Assembly (NCBI RefSeq): GCF_007830335.1
Contig: NZ_VLKU01000012.1
Location: 1-64,000 of the forward strand
DNA: 64,000 bases
Source: Paracoccus sulfuroxidans
GTDB taxonomy: Bacteria; Pseudomonadota; Alphaproteobacteria; Rhodobacterales; Rhodobacteraceae
Direction of reading: 5' to 3'
A model generated the notes under the pieces. The model did not search any database. It worked only from the letters and a program-made list of their open reading frames with translations, and was not told the DNA's origin. The position numbers and the translations under genes were made by a program. Every line of letters starts with the position of its first letter. Position 1 is the first letter of the stretch. Of this stretch, positions 8,284 to 17,082 are shown in pieces.

Positions 8284-9609
8284 TCAAAGATAGTCCGCGC
8301 GGCTCAGGCCATATTTCGCCATTTTCTCGTTCAGGGTCCGGCGCGGCAGGCACAGCTCGTCCATGACGGCGGCGATGCTGCCCTTGTGGCGACGCATGGT
8401 ATTGTCGATCAGCATCTTCTCGAAGCTCTCGACATATTCCTTCAGCGGCTTGCCCTCGGTCGTGGTGGCTTCCTGCGTGTCCTCGCCATCGGCCATCAGC
8501 AGCGAGGCGATCGAGCCCGAGCCGCGACGGTTCTGCAGCACCGCGCGTTCGGCCACGTTGATCAGCTGGCGGACGTTGCCGGGCCAGGGCGCCTGCAGAA
8601 GCTGCGCGGCCTCCTGCGCGGTCACCTGCGGGGGCTCGCAGCCATATTCCTCCGAGAACTGCTCGGTCATGCGGGTGAAGAGCGCCAGGATATCCTCGCC
8701 GCGCGAACGCAGCGGCGGCAGGGTGATCTTCAGCGCGGTCAGGCGATAGAACAGGTCCGGACGCAGCGAATCCTCGGCCCGGCGACCTTCGCCCCGCGCG
8801 TTCGAGATGGCGATGATGCGGGTTTCAGCCGGGGCCCCCTGCTCCGAGATGAAGGCCAGAAGCCGCGCCTGCAGCGGGTCCGACAGCGCCTCGATATCCT
8901 CAAGGCACAGCGTACCGCCACGGGCTTCCTCAACGGCGGGCAGGCCATTCTCGACCGGACCGAACAGCTTCGCCGACAGCACCTCGTCATTATAGGCGGC
9001 GCAGGAAATCGGGACGAACTTGCGCGAGGCGCGTGGCCCCACGGCATGCAGCGCATGCGCGACCAGCGTCTTGCCGGTGCCGGTTTCGCCGTCGATCAGC
9101 ACATGGCCGTCGGCCTGTCCCAGATCCAGAATATCCTCGCGCAGGCGGTCCATCTCGGGGCTCGAGCCCACCAGCTTCGACATCACCTGCTGGCCTTCGC
9201 TGAGATCGCGGCGCAGGGCGCGGTTGTCCAGCGTCATGCGGCGGGCCTGGCTGGCGCGCTTGGCAAGCTCGGTCAGGCGGTCCGGGTTGAAGGGCTTTTC
9301 CATGAAATCCATGGCCCCGATGCGCATGGCCTCGACCGCCATCGGCACGTCGCCATGGCCGGTGATCATGATGACCGGCAGGCCGGAATCGATCCCCATC
9401 AGGCGCTTGAGGAAGGCCATCCCGTCCATGCCCGGCATGCGGATGTCCGAAATGACCACGCCCGGCCAGTCGGCGCCGATGACCTTCAGCGCCTCCTCGG
9501 CGCTGGAAAACATTTCGGTATCGAAGCCGGACAGGGCCAGCCACTGGCTGATCGACTCGCGCATGTCTGGCTCATCATCGACCACGGCAATTTTCATGGT
9601 GCGGCTCAT
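8284..9609 (-). CDS. dctD: C4-dicarboxylate response regulator DctD (lacks GAFTGA)
   Basis: The 441-residue product has a receiver domain (phospho-acceptor Asp55 in ISDIRMPGMDG, Lys in MEKPFNPD), an AAA+ domain and a C-terminal Fis-type helix-turn-helix (AAVMDELCLPRRTLNEKM). Walker A GETGTGKT (174-181) and the arginine-finger region RPDLFYRL are present. The GAFTGA loop that contacts sigma-54 should lie between LFG (215-217) and GGTL (231-234), but only 13 residues separate them and the motif is missing. NtrC of Rhodobacter capsulatus also lacks it and works without sigma-54. The Walker B area reads LCLEDIE. It is the partner of dctB, 22 nt upstream. Start chosen with AAAGGT 8 nt upstream. 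Confidence 0.9.
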   Translation of the reverse strand: MSRTMKIAVVDDEPDMRESISQWLALSGFDTEMFSSAEEALKVIGADWPGVVISDIRMPGMDGMAFLKRLMGIDSGLPVIMITGHGDVPMAVEAMRIGAMDFMEKPFNPDRLTELAKRASQARRMTLDNRALRRDLSEGQQVMSKLVGSSPEMDRLREDILDLGQADGHVLIDGETGTGKTLVAHALHAVGPRASRKFVPISCAAYNDEVLSAKLFGPVENGLPAVEEARGGTLCLEDIEALSDPLQARLLAFISEQGAPAETRIIAISNARGEGRRAEDSLRPDLFYRLTALKITLPPLRSRGEDILALFTRMTEQFSEEYGCEPPQVTAQEAAQLLQAPWPGNVRQLINVAERAVLQNRRGSGSIASLLMADGEDTQEATTTEGKPLKEYVESFEKMLIDNTMRRHKGSIAAVMDELCLPRRTLNEKMAKYGLSRADYL

Positions 9610-9631
9610 TAACCGTTACCTTTCTTTCTCG

Positions 9632-11425
9632 TTACTCGGCCGCAAGCTGCGGCCCTGACCTCTGCTTTGGGTCGTACAAGGGTAGTTCAAGTTCAAATAT
9701 TGCACCGGATTTACCTTCCTCGGTCGCGTTATGGGCGGTCAGGCGGCCGCCGAAATCGGATGCGATTCCGGATGATATGGCCAGACCAAGACCGGTCCCT
9801 TCGCCGGGTTTCTTGGTGGTGAAGAAGGGTTCAAACAGGTTTTCCAGATCGGAAACACCCGGCCCATTGTCACTGACAGACAAAAGGGCGTGAGAACCCG
9901 TACTGACGGTAATTTCGATGGCCGCATCGCGCTGGCCCTTGATGGCGTCGACGGCATTGCGCAGCAGGTTGATGATGATCTGCTCCAGCCGGATGCGGTC
10001 GCAATAGACCACCACCGGATAGCGCGGCACGTTGCGCTGGATGCGGATCTTCCGGCTGCGCAGCTGCGGCTCCATCATCATCAGCGCGCTCGACAGCGCC
10101 GCGCGCAGATCGACCGATTCGAAGGCCTCGCCGCCCTTGCGGGCATAGGATTTCAGCTGACGGGTGATCGCGCCCATGCGTTCGACCAGATCGTCGATGC
10201 GCTGGAAGCTGGACAGCGCCTCCTCACCACGCCCGCGCTGCAGCAGCAGGCGTGCACCGGCCAGATAGGTCTTCATCGCGGCCAGCGGCTGGTTCAGCTC
10301 ATGGCTGACGCCCGCCGACATTTCGCCCAAAGCCGCCAGTTTCGAGCTTTGCTGGACCGTCTGCTCGGCCACGCGCAGTTCCTTCTGCACCCGCTCACGC
10401 TCGGCAATCTCGCGCGTCAGGCGGTTGTTCAGCGCCCGCAGATCGGCGGACTCGCGCATATAGGCGGCCGTTTCGCCGCGCGCCCGGCGCGACAGCAGAT
10501 AGAACACCGCCGCCAGCAGGATCGCAAAGCCCATGATGACCAGCGCCAGCACCGAGTTCACCCGCTCACGCACCGAATCGTAGGTGGTGAAGGCGACCAT
10601 CTTCCAGCCGCGGAAGGGAATGCGCGTCTCGGACTGCATCACCGCCTTGCCCTCGACATAGGCATCCGCCGGCATCGAGGTCCAGTCGGCGGTCACCTGA
10701 AACGCCCGCGCAATGGCCGATGGGGCCGAGCGGATCTCCAGCGCCTCGGGCAGCGTCAGCCCGCGCCAGCGCGGCTCGGTCGACAGGATGATAACGCCGG
10801 AACTGTCGGTCACCGTGATCGCATCGGAAATCCCGGCCCATGACCGCACCAGACGCGACAGATCCGCCCCCACGACGATGACGCCCAGCGTCCGCCCTTC
10901 CGAGACGATGGCGCGGGAATAGTTGAAGTCATACCCCCCCTGCGCCGGGGTCGAGACGGTGAAAACCGTATCTTTCGAGCGCAGCGGCTCTACGAAGAAC
11001 GGCGCCTGTACGTAATTCGTGCCCAGAAGGTTGCGGTCGGTCGAGCCAACGGTGCGGCCAGACGCGTCCAGCAACCGGATCGAGGCCGCCCCGATTTCCT
11101 TTTGCGCCGACATCAGCCGCGCCGAGGTGCCCGAGAAATTGTTCGAGGTCAGCGCGCTGATCAGCGCCGGATCGCGCGCCAGCAGAAGCGGCACGACCGA
11201 GGTGCGCTGCAATTCAGACAGAAGGTTGCCGGTGTAAAGCGCCGAGCGCAGCTCGGTGCGGACACGGGTGTTTTCGGAAAAGCGCGCCGTCAGCCAGGCA
11301 TTGGTCAGCCAGATCGTCCCCACGGCGACGACCAGAAGCACGGCAATCGCGCCGCGCAATCCCCAGCGGGCAGGCGACCCGCCCTTGCCCTCGGAGGGGT
11401 CCGAACTGACACCCTTCCTATTCAT
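9632..11425 (-). CDS. dctB: C4-dicarboxylate sensor histidine kinase DctB
   Basis: This 597-residue membrane kinase should sense external C4-dicarboxylates and phosphorylate DctD. It has transmembrane segments near residues 25-45 and 293-312 enclosing a periplasmic sensor of the double PDC type. A coiled stretch (about 320-360) and the dimerisation/phospho-acceptor box follow, with His375 in AGVSHELNQPLAAMK. The ATP-binding domain has NLLRNAVDAI, VSDNGPGV and FFTTKKPGEGTGLGLAIS. The start follows GGAGGTTC. It forms an operon with dctD. No dicarboxylate transporter is adjacent; a dctA gene lies at 35.1 kb. Confidence 0.92.
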   Translation of the reverse strand: MNRKGVSSDPSEGKGGSPARWGLRGAIAVLLVVAVGTIWLTNAWLTARFSENTRVRTELRSALYTGNLLSELQRTSVVPLLLARDPALISALTSNNFSGTSARLMSAQKEIGAASIRLLDASGRTVGSTDRNLLGTNYVQAPFFVEPLRSKDTVFTVSTPAQGGYDFNYSRAIVSEGRTLGVIVVGADLSRLVRSWAGISDAITVTDSSGVIILSTEPRWRGLTLPEALEIRSAPSAIARAFQVTADWTSMPADAYVEGKAVMQSETRIPFRGWKMVAFTTYDSVRERVNSVLALVIMGFAILLAAVFYLLSRRARGETAAYMRESADLRALNNRLTREIAERERVQKELRVAEQTVQQSSKLAALGEMSAGVSHELNQPLAAMKTYLAGARLLLQRGRGEEALSSFQRIDDLVERMGAITRQLKSYARKGGEAFESVDLRAALSSALMMMEPQLRSRKIRIQRNVPRYPVVVYCDRIRLEQIIINLLRNAVDAIKGQRDAAIEITVSTGSHALLSVSDNGPGVSDLENLFEPFFTTKKPGEGTGLGLAISSGIASDFGGRLTAHNATEEGKSGAIFELELPLYDPKQRSGPQLAAE

Positions 11426-11438
11426 GAACCTCCGAAAA

Positions 11439-11458
11439 CACCCCGTTCAGACGGGGTG
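11439..11458 (-). terminator. Intrinsic terminator after purQ
   Basis: An 8-bp stem (CACCCCGT / ACGGGGTG) with a 4-nt loop is followed on the minus strand by TTTTCGG. It sits between the purQ stop and the dctB ribosome binding site, so it should separate the two transcripts. Confidence 0.75.
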
Positions 11459-11495
11459 CCTGTCCAATTTATTCAGTTAGAGCAAACCGCTCAAG

Positions 11496-12164
11496 TCAGG
11501 CGGCAACAAGCCCACCGATCAAAGCCGAAAACAGCCGAGCGCCATCCGATCCGCCATGCGCCGCTTCGGCCGCACGCTCGGGGTGGGGCATCATCCCCAG
11601 CACCCGCCGGTTCGCCGACAGCACGCCCGCGATATCCGCGACCGAGCCGTTGATGCCCGGCGCATAGGTGAAGGCGATGCGGTCCTGATCTTTCAGCGCC
11701 CGCAGCCCCTCGTCATCCACCTGATAGTTGCCATCGTGATGCGCGACCGGCAGGCGGATGCCCTGCCCCGCCGCATAGCCCGAGGTGAAGGCGCTGTCGG
11801 TCGAGGCGACATTCAGCGCCACCTCGCGGCAGATGAACTTCAGCCCCGCGTTGCGCATCAACGCACCCGGCAGCAGGCCCAGCTCGGTCAGGACCTGAAA
11901 TCCGTTGCAGATGCCCAGCACGAAACCGCCGCGCGCCGCATGTTCGCGGATGGCTGCTGCAATCGGCGAATGGGCGGCGATGGCGCCGCAGCGCAGGTAA
12001 TCGCCGAACGAGAAGCCACCCGGCACAGCCACCAGATCGACGCCTTCGGGCAGTGCATCATCCTTGTGCCAGACCCGGCTGACCGTGGCCCCCGCGCTTT
12101 CCAGCGCAACGGCAAGATCTCGGTCGCAGTTCGACCCGGGGAAGGTGATGACGGCAGCTTTCAT
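11496..12164 (-). CDS. purQ: Phosphoribosylformylglycinamidine synthase subunit PurQ
   Basis: PurQ is the glutaminase subunit of FGAM synthase (PurLQS) in purine synthesis. The 222-residue product shows the class I amidotransferase triad region: the nucleophile Cys in GICNGFQVL, with downstream PVAHHDGNY and [30 protein letters not shown] is typical. The start follows GGAGT. A separate PurQ normally works with the small subunit PurS, often encoded next to it, but the 153-178 nt up to the EamA gene cannot hold purS, and none is seen nearby. Confidence 0.95.
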   Translation of the reverse strand: MKAAVITFPGSNCDRDLAVALESAGATVSRVWHKDDALPEGVDLVAVPGGFSFGDYLRCGAIAAHSPIAAAIREHAARGGFVLGICNGFQVLTELGLLPGALMRNAGLKFICREVALNVASTDSAFTSGYAAGQGIRLPVAHHDGNYQVDDEGLRALKDQDRIAFTYAPGINGSVADIAGVLSANRRVLGMMPHPERAAEAAHGGSDGARLFSALIGGLVAA

Positions 12165-12317
12165 GTCAGGACTCCGATATTCCTGCGACTTCCTTTAGCT
12201 CAGGAATGCAGAACTGTTAAGCGCCTTTGCCAGAAGGCACGGGAAATTGCTTGTCTGGCCGCCGATCCGACGCCCTGCGATTGTCCGCGCGGGCCGCGTT
12301 TTCCCCCTGAGGGGAGG

Positions 12318-12743
12318 CTAGCGCAGTGCGACCAGAATGGCCCCAAGCGCGATCAGGCCGACCCCGGCCCAGTTCACCGCGCTCAGCCGCTCGCCCAGAA
12401 AGGCCACGCCGAACAGGGCCACCAGCACGACGCTCATCTTGTCGATGGGGGCCACGCGGGCGGCATCGCCGATCTGCAGAGCGCGGTAATAGCACAGCCA
12501 GCTTGCCCCCGTCGCCAGCCCCGAAAGCACCAGAAACACCCAGCTGCGCGTGCTGACGCTGCCGAAACTCTGCCAGCCGTTTGTCAGCGACAGGATCAGC
12601 GCAATCGCGCCCAGAATCACCACCGTGCGGATGAAGGTCGCGAAATCCGAGCCGACGCCCGCCACGCCGACCTTGCCAAAGATCGCCGTCAGCGCGGCAA
12701 AGACCGCCGACAGCAGTGCCCAGAATGTCCAGTTCGCGATCAT
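12318..12743 (-). CDS. Single-domain EamA/DMT-family membrane protein
   Basis: The 141-residue product is almost entirely hydrophobic, with about five predicted membrane helices, and looks like one EamA domain of the drug/metabolite transporter superfamily (KVGVAGVGSDFATFIRTVVI, SWLCYYRALQIGDAARVAPI, GERLSAVNWAGVGLIALGAI). Most family members have two such domains, so this short form probably works as a dimer. The ATG at 12743 has GGAG 5 nt upstream; a GTG two codons earlier overlaps that site. Substrate unknown. It lies between the icd terminator and purQ on the same strand. Confidence 0.82.
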   Translation of the reverse strand: MIANWTFWALLSAVFAALTAIFGKVGVAGVGSDFATFIRTVVILGAIALILSLTNGWQSFGSVSTRSWVFLVLSGLATGASWLCYYRALQIGDAARVAPIDKMSVVLVALFGVAFLGERLSAVNWAGVGLIALGAILVALR

Positions 12744-12759
12744 GCCCACTCCAAGAAGA

Positions 12760-12784
12760 AAGGCCGGGGTGCTGCCCCGGCCTT
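12760..12784 (-). terminator. Intrinsic terminator of icd
   Basis: A perfect 10-bp stem (AAGGCCGGGG / CCCCGGCCTT) with a 5-nt loop is followed by TTCTTCTT on the minus strand, just after the icd stop. Confidence 0.92.
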
Positions 12785-12792
12785 CGTGTCGA

Positions 12793-14004
12793 TCAGCTGA
12801 GCGCCTTGTTCAGGTACTCGTCGACCTTTTCCAGATAGCCCATGGTGCTGAGCCATTTCTGATCCGGCCCGACCAGCAGCGCAAGGTCCTTGGTCATGAA
12901 GCCGTCCTCGACCGCCTGCACCGTCACCTTCTCCAGCGTTTCGGCGAAGTTCAGCAGCGGCGCGTTGTTGTCGAGCTTCGCGCGATGCTTCAGACCGCCG
13001 GTCCACGCATAGATCGACGCGATCGAGTTGGTCGAGGTCTGGTTGCCTTTCTGATGCTCGCGGTAGTGGCGCGTCACGGTGCCGTGGGCGGCTTCGGCCT
13101 CAACGGTTTTCCCATCGGGCGTCATCAGAACCGAGGTCATCAGGCCCAGCGAGCCAAAGCCCTGCGCCACGATGTCCGACTGCACGTCGCCATCGTAGTT
13201 TTTGCAGGCCCAGACATAGCCGCCCGACCATTTCAGCGCCGAGGCGACCATATCGTCGATCAGGCGGTGCTCGTAGTGGATGCCCGCCTTCTTGAACTGG
13301 TCGGCGAATTCGGCGTCAAAGACTTCCTGGAAGATGTCCTTGAAGCGGCCGTCATAGGCCTTGAGGATGGTGTTCTTGGTCGACAGATACACCGGATAGT
13401 TCCGCTGCAGACCATAGTTGAACGAGGCGCGGGCGAAATCGCGGATCGAATCGTCAAGGTTGTACATCGCCATGGCGACGCCCGAGGACGGCGCGTCGAA
13501 GACTTCATGCTCAATGGTCTCGCCATCTTCGCCGACGAATTTGATCGTCAGCTTGCCCTTGCCGGGGAAGCGGAAGTCGGTGGCGCGATACTGGTCGCCG
13601 AAAGCGTGACGGCCGACGATGATCGGCTGGGTCCAGTGCGGCACCAGACGCGGCACGTTCTTGCAGATGATCGGCTCGCGGAAGATCACGCCGCCCAGAA
13701 TGTTGCGGATCGTGCCGTTGGGCGATTTCCACATCTTCTTGAGGCCGAATTCCTCGACGCGCTGCTCATCGGGGGTGATGGTCGCGCATTTGACGCCAAC
13801 GCCGTATTGCTTGATCGCATTGGCGGCATCGATGGTGATCTGGTCGTTGGTGCGGTCCCGCTCTTCGATGCCCAGATCGTAGTATTTCAGGTCCACATCA
13901 AGATAGGGCAGGATCAGCTTCTGCTTGATGAAATCCCAGATGATCCGGGTCATTTCATCGCCATCAAGCTCGACGACAGGATTGGCTACCTTGATCTTCG
14001 ACAT
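12793..14004 (-). CDS. icd: Isocitrate dehydrogenase (NADP+)
   Basis: This TCA-cycle enzyme oxidises isocitrate to 2-oxoglutarate with NADP+. The 403-residue product is of the dimeric, eukaryote-like subgroup: it begins [20 protein letters not shown] and has [19 protein letters not shown] (substrate phosphate and carboxylate binding), [20 protein letters not shown] (metal-binding aspartates) and [17 protein letters not shown] (nucleotide binding). The start follows AAGGGACCCCCC. It stands alone with its own terminator. A short inverted repeat (GTATGC/GCATAC, 14073-14088) lies in the 98-nt gap before it and may be an operator or a weak end signal of the upstream gene. Confidence 0.97.
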   Translation of the reverse strand: MSKIKVANPVVELDGDEMTRIIWDFIKQKLILPYLDVDLKYYDLGIEERDRTNDQITIDAANAIKQYGVGVKCATITPDEQRVEEFGLKKMWKSPNGTIRNILGGVIFREPIICKNVPRLVPHWTQPIIVGRHAFGDQYRATDFRFPGKGKLTIKFVGEDGETIEHEVFDAPSSGVAMAMYNLDDSIRDFARASFNYGLQRNYPVYLSTKNTILKAYDGRFKDIFQEVFDAEFADQFKKAGIHYEHRLIDDMVASALKWSGGYVWACKNYDGDVQSDIVAQGFGSLGLMTSVLMTPDGKTVEAEAAHGTVTRHYREHQKGNQTSTNSIASIYAWTGGLKHRAKLDNNAPLLNFAETLEKVTVQAVEDGFMTKDLALLVGPDQKWLSTMGYLEKVDEYLNKALS

Positions 14005-14102
14005 GGGGGGTCCCTTCGGTTAGGATTCGCTTGCGCGCCTCTTAGACCGAAACCGATGGAAAGAAAAGGCTTGTATGCGATTGCATACCGAAATAACGCG
14101 CC

Positions 14103-15242
14103 CTAGCCCGCCAGCATCGGCCGTGCGCGCGCATCCAGCCACTCCCACAGCGCCGGAGCGCCGCGCGCAATCTTGACGCCCACCCGGTCGACCAGTTGCT
14201 GATGGGTCACCTGATATTCCTGCCAGGTGCCGCCCCCGGCATTGAGGTTCAGCATCACCGGCTGCGCCCGGTCCAGCGAGTTGGCATATTGCGCGGTCGG
14301 GCTTTCATTCTCCTCGAACTCGGCCCAGATCGCCCGCAGCGCCTGCCCCTTGGCGGCGGGCAGAAGGCCGAACAGACGCTGGGCGGCGCGCGCCTCGGCA
14401 TCCATCTGGTCGGTGCTGTGATGGGTCAGGCCATTGCCCGAATGGATCGGCACATCGCCGGTGTCGATCTCGACCAGATCATGCAGGATCAGCATGCGGA
14501 TCGCCCGGCCAATGTCGACGCCCGGCGCGGCCAGCGGTGCCATCACCAGCGCGAACAGCGCCAGATGCCAGCTGTGTTCGGCGCTGTTTTCGCGCCGACC
14601 GGAATGGATGCGGCTGGCGCGATAGACCGACTTCAGCCGATCCGCCTCGGCCAGAAAGGCCAGTTCCGGGGCCAGCGCGTCAGGCAGGTCGCGCCCGCCC
14701 AGCCGGGCTTCGATGGCGGCGATGGCCTCGGACCATTCGTGGCGCAGGCGTGCGGCGCGGCCGGTGTCGATGTTGTCGCGGCAGATCTGCAGATGCTCGG
14801 GGATCGGGTCCGAGGCCATGACCACCTCGAACATCGGCTGAACATGGTCCATGCGCTTGGCAAAGCGCGCATCCTCGGTCTCCGCCGTTTCGAATTCCTG
14901 CCAAAGCTCCATCAGCGCCGCGCCATCGGGCAAAAGCCCGAACAGGCGGCGCGCGGCGTCCAGCTCGGCCACGGCGACCGCACCCGCATCGTGGTCAAGG
15001 TGGATGGGATGATCGCCGCAGTCGATCTCGACCAGATCATGCAGCAGCAGCATGGCCAGCGCCCGGTCGCTGCCGCCAAAGACCAGCGCGAACAGCGCGA
15101 CGTGCCAGCTGTGCTCGGCGCTGTTTTCCGCCCGCGACAGATCCATCAGCACGCTGGCACGGTCGACGGATTTCAGCCGGTCGGCCTCGGTCAGAAAAGC
15201 AAAGCGGCGGGTCAGGTCATCGAGCGGCAGGAGGTCGGTCAT
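14103..15242 (-). CDS. Tandem-duplicated HD-domain phosphohydrolase
   Basis: The 379-residue product consists of two copies of an HD_3-type domain like that of the 5'-nucleotidase YfbR/HDDC2. The copies align clearly: FLTEADRLKSVDRAS (16-30) with FLAEADRLKSVYRAS (196-210), ENSAEHSWH (39-47 and 218-226), and HDLVEIDCGDHPIH (68-81) with HDLVEIDTGDVPIH (254-267). Both copies keep the H...HD metal ligands, so both could be active. Single-domain members hydrolyse deoxynucleoside monophosphates; the substrate here is not known. It stands alone between icd and the alpha/beta hydrolase gene. The ribosome binding site is weak. Confidence 0.85.
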   Translation of the reverse strand: MTDLLPLDDLTRRFAFLTEADRLKSVDRASVLMDLSRAENSAEHSWHVALFALVFGGSDRALAMLLLHDLVEIDCGDHPIHLDHDAGAVAVAELDAARRLFGLLPDGAALMELWQEFETAETEDARFAKRMDHVQPMFEVVMASDPIPEHLQICRDNIDTGRAARLRHEWSEAIAAIEARLGGRDLPDALAPELAFLAEADRLKSVYRASRIHSGRRENSAEHSWHLALFALVMAPLAAPGVDIGRAIRMLILHDLVEIDTGDVPIHSGNGLTHHSTDQMDAEARAAQRLFGLLPAAKGQALRAIWAEFEENESPTAQYANSLDRAQPVMLNLNAGGGTWQEYQVTHQQLVDRVGVKIARGAPALWEWLDARARPMLAG

Positions 15243-15269
15243 TCGGGTCTCGTCCGGGGAAAAAGCGAA

Positions 15270-15288
15270 GGGCCGGAATGACCGGCCC
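15270..15288 (-). terminator. Intrinsic terminator of the alpha/beta hydrolase gene
   Basis: A 7-bp perfect stem (GGGCCGG / CCGGCCC) with a 5-nt loop is followed on the minus strand by TTCGCTTTTTCC. Confidence 0.85.
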
Positions 15289-15297
15289 CTCAGTTCG

Positions 15298-15957
15298 TCA
15301 GCGTGTGTTTTCCGTCAGCCGTCGACGGACATAGGTCTGCACCGTGTCGATCATCGGCTTCATATGCACCTCATCGTCGCGGAAGAAGTGGTCCGCGCCA
15401 TCGACTTCCTCATGCGTGATGGTGATGCCCTTCTGCTCGCGCAGTTTCGAGACCAGTACATGCGTGTCCTTCGGCGGCGCGACGCGGTCGGCGGTGCCGT
15501 TGATGATCAGCCCCGAGGACGGGCACGGCGCGAGGAAGCTGAAGTCATACATGTTCGCGGGCGGGGCCACGCTGATGAAGCCGGTGATCTCGGGACGGCG
15601 CATCAAAAGCTGCATGCCGATCCAGGCACCGAAGCTGAAGCCCGCGACCCAGCAATGCTTGCTGTTGGGGTTCATCGCCTGAAGATAGTCCAGCGCCGAG
15701 GCTGCATCCGACAGCTCGCCAATGCCCTGATCGAACTCACCCTGGCTGCGTCCGACGCCACGGAAGTTGAAGCGCATGACGGTGAAGCCCATGCGATGGA
15801 AGGCATAATGCAGGTTATAGACCACGCGGTTGTTCATGGTCCCGCCAAATTGCGGATGCGGATGCAGGATGATCGCGATGGGCGCATCCGGCGCATGCTG
15901 CGCGTGGTAACGCCCCTCAAGACGTCCTTCGGGACCGGGGAAAATCAATTCGGGCAT
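15298..15957 (-). CDS. Alpha/beta hydrolase (COG2945-like)
   Basis: The 219-residue cytoplasmic protein has the hydrolase nucleophile elbow GFSFGAW (GxSxG), an early HPHPQFGGTMNN segment, NFRGVGRSQG and a late INGTADRVAP plus GADHFF carrying the acid and histidine. This pattern matches the small dienelactone-hydrolase-like family often encoded beside iscR in Rhodobacterales. The start follows AAGGAAGCCC. It diverges from iscR with 156 nt between. Substrate unknown. Confidence 0.88.
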   Translation of the reverse strand: MPELIFPGPEGRLEGRYHAQHAPDAPIAIILHPHPQFGGTMNNRVVYNLHYAFHRMGFTVMRFNFRGVGRSQGEFDQGIGELSDAASALDYLQAMNPNSKHCWVAGFSFGAWIGMQLLMRRPEITGFISVAPPANMYDFSFLAPCPSSGLIINGTADRVAPPKDTHVLVSKLREQKGITITHEEVDGADHFFRDDEVHMKPMIDTVQTYVRRRLTENTR

Positions 15958-16113
15958 GGGCTTCCTTTGAAATTCGGGTTTCTTGACCCTATGGCGGCAC
16001 GGCTCTAGATCGACTATCTGGGAAGCGCGCGTGAATTAGGCAAGACGCGGTCAAGGATGGCTGGGGGCTTTAGCCCGAAGCGCCCATAGCGTCAATCCGT
16101 AGGGAGGGTTCGG

Positions 16114-16572
16114 ATGAAATTGTCGACAAAAGGGCGTTACGCCATGGTCGCACTGGTCGACCTGACCATCGCCAAGGGGGACGACCTGACCTCGCTGGCC
16201 GAGATCTCGAAGCGTCAGGACATCTCGCTGCCCTATCTCGAGCAGCTTTTCGTGCGCCTGCGCCGTGCCGGTCTGGTCGATTCCGTGCGCGGCCCCGGCG
16301 GCGGCTACCGTCTGGCCCGCCCGGCCGAGACGATCCGCGTCTCGGAGGTGCTGGAGGCGGTCGATGAAACCGTGAACGCGCTGCATGTGGGCGCGGGTGC
16401 CTCGGGCGGCGTGTCGGGATCGCGGGCGCAGACCCTGACGAACCGGCTGTGGGAAAGCCTGTCAGCGCATGTCTATGTGTTCCTGCACAACGCGACCCTC
16501 GCCGATGTGGCCAAGAACGCCCTGCTGCCCTGCCCCGCGTTGCCGAAGCTGTTTTCGGTGGTGGACGAGTAG
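16114..16572 (+). CDS. iscR: Rrf2-family regulator, IscR-like
   Basis: The 152-residue protein starts MKLSTKGRYAMVALVDL and carries the Rrf2 winged helix with its recognition region DISLPYLEQLFVRLRRAGL followed by VRGPGGGYRLAR. In enterobacterial IscR, three cysteines hold a [2Fe-2S] cluster; here the equivalent loop (about 91-105) has none and the only cysteine is Cys140. Rhodobacterales IscR proteins are known to have a reduced cysteine set. It probably senses iron or Fe-S status. The Fe-S assembly (suf/isc) genes that commonly follow it are absent; a GNAT gene on the opposite strand follows instead. The start has a strong AGGGAGGG. Confidence 0.85.
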   Translation: MKLSTKGRYAMVALVDLTIAKGDDLTSLAEISKRQDISLPYLEQLFVRLRRAGLVDSVRGPGGGYRLARPAETIRVSEVLEAVDETVNALHVGAGASGGVSGSRAQTLTNRLWESLSAHVYVFLHNATLADVAKNALLPCPALPKLFSVVDE

Positions 16573-16587
16573 CGGCGCGGTGACATC

Positions 16588-16620
16588 GGCAGGTGATGGG
16601 CACTAAAAGCCCGACCTGCC
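16588..16620. terminator. Hairpin between convergent iscR and GNAT genes
   Basis: GGCAGGT/ACCTGCC form an outer stem and GGGC/GCCC an inner stem. The position between two convergent genes suggests a bidirectional terminator, but no T-run follows on either side. Confidence 0.5.
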
Positions 16621-16632
16621 CTGCACACCGCG

Positions 16633-17082
16633 TCAGGGCCGTCGCTTCTCCAGCCGAATATCGTCCTCACCAATCGCGCTTTCGTTGCCCCAGTCGAGGC
16701 TGCGATAGAACCCCGCCGCGCGGGTCGTCCGCCCGGTTTCCAGCCAGATGGTGGAATGCGTCTTGAAGAGCTGATCCTCGGCCACCTGAACCAGCCTTCT
16801 GCCGATCCCCTTCCCTTCATGCGAGGGCAGCACGAAGGCCGCGAACAGCGAGCCTTCCTCGGCATCGATCATCGAGAAGCCGACGATGGCCCCCTCCTCG
16901 ACCGCCACCCAGCAGCAGGGTGAGGCGAGGATCATCTGCGTTACGACCTCGGGCGTGATGCCCAGCTCGACCATCTCCTCGACCGACAGATGGTTCTCAT
17001 GAACCGAGGTGCGCACATGCGTGATCGCGGGCAGGTCCTCGGGAGTAGCGGGTCTGATCTCTGCTGGCATGGCCCTATCCAT
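16633..17082 (-). CDS. GNAT family N-acetyltransferase
   Basis: The 149-residue product has the GNAT fold with the acetyl-CoA pyrophosphate-binding motif LPSHEGKGIGRRLVQVAED, the strand-bulge region WVAVEEGAIVGFSMID before it, and GFYRSLDW near the end. The chosen ATG overlaps the end of the upstream kinase gene by 8 nt, which suggests translational coupling; an ATG at 17070 is the alternative. Being in an operon with a BadF-type sugar kinase hints at amino-sugar or glycan metabolism, but the acceptor is unknown. Confidence 0.85.
   Translation of the reverse strand: MDRAMPAEIRPATPEDLPAITHVRTSVHENHLSVEEMVELGITPEVVTQMILASPCCWVAVEEGAIVGFSMIDAEEGSLFAAFVLPSHEGKGIGRRLVQVAEDQLFKTHSTIWLETGRTTRAAGFYRSLDWGNESAIGEDDIRLEKRRP

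Noticed and set aside
12165..12317. Missing purS upstream of purQ
   Set aside because: The gap is too short for a PurS of usual size and no suitable frame exists.
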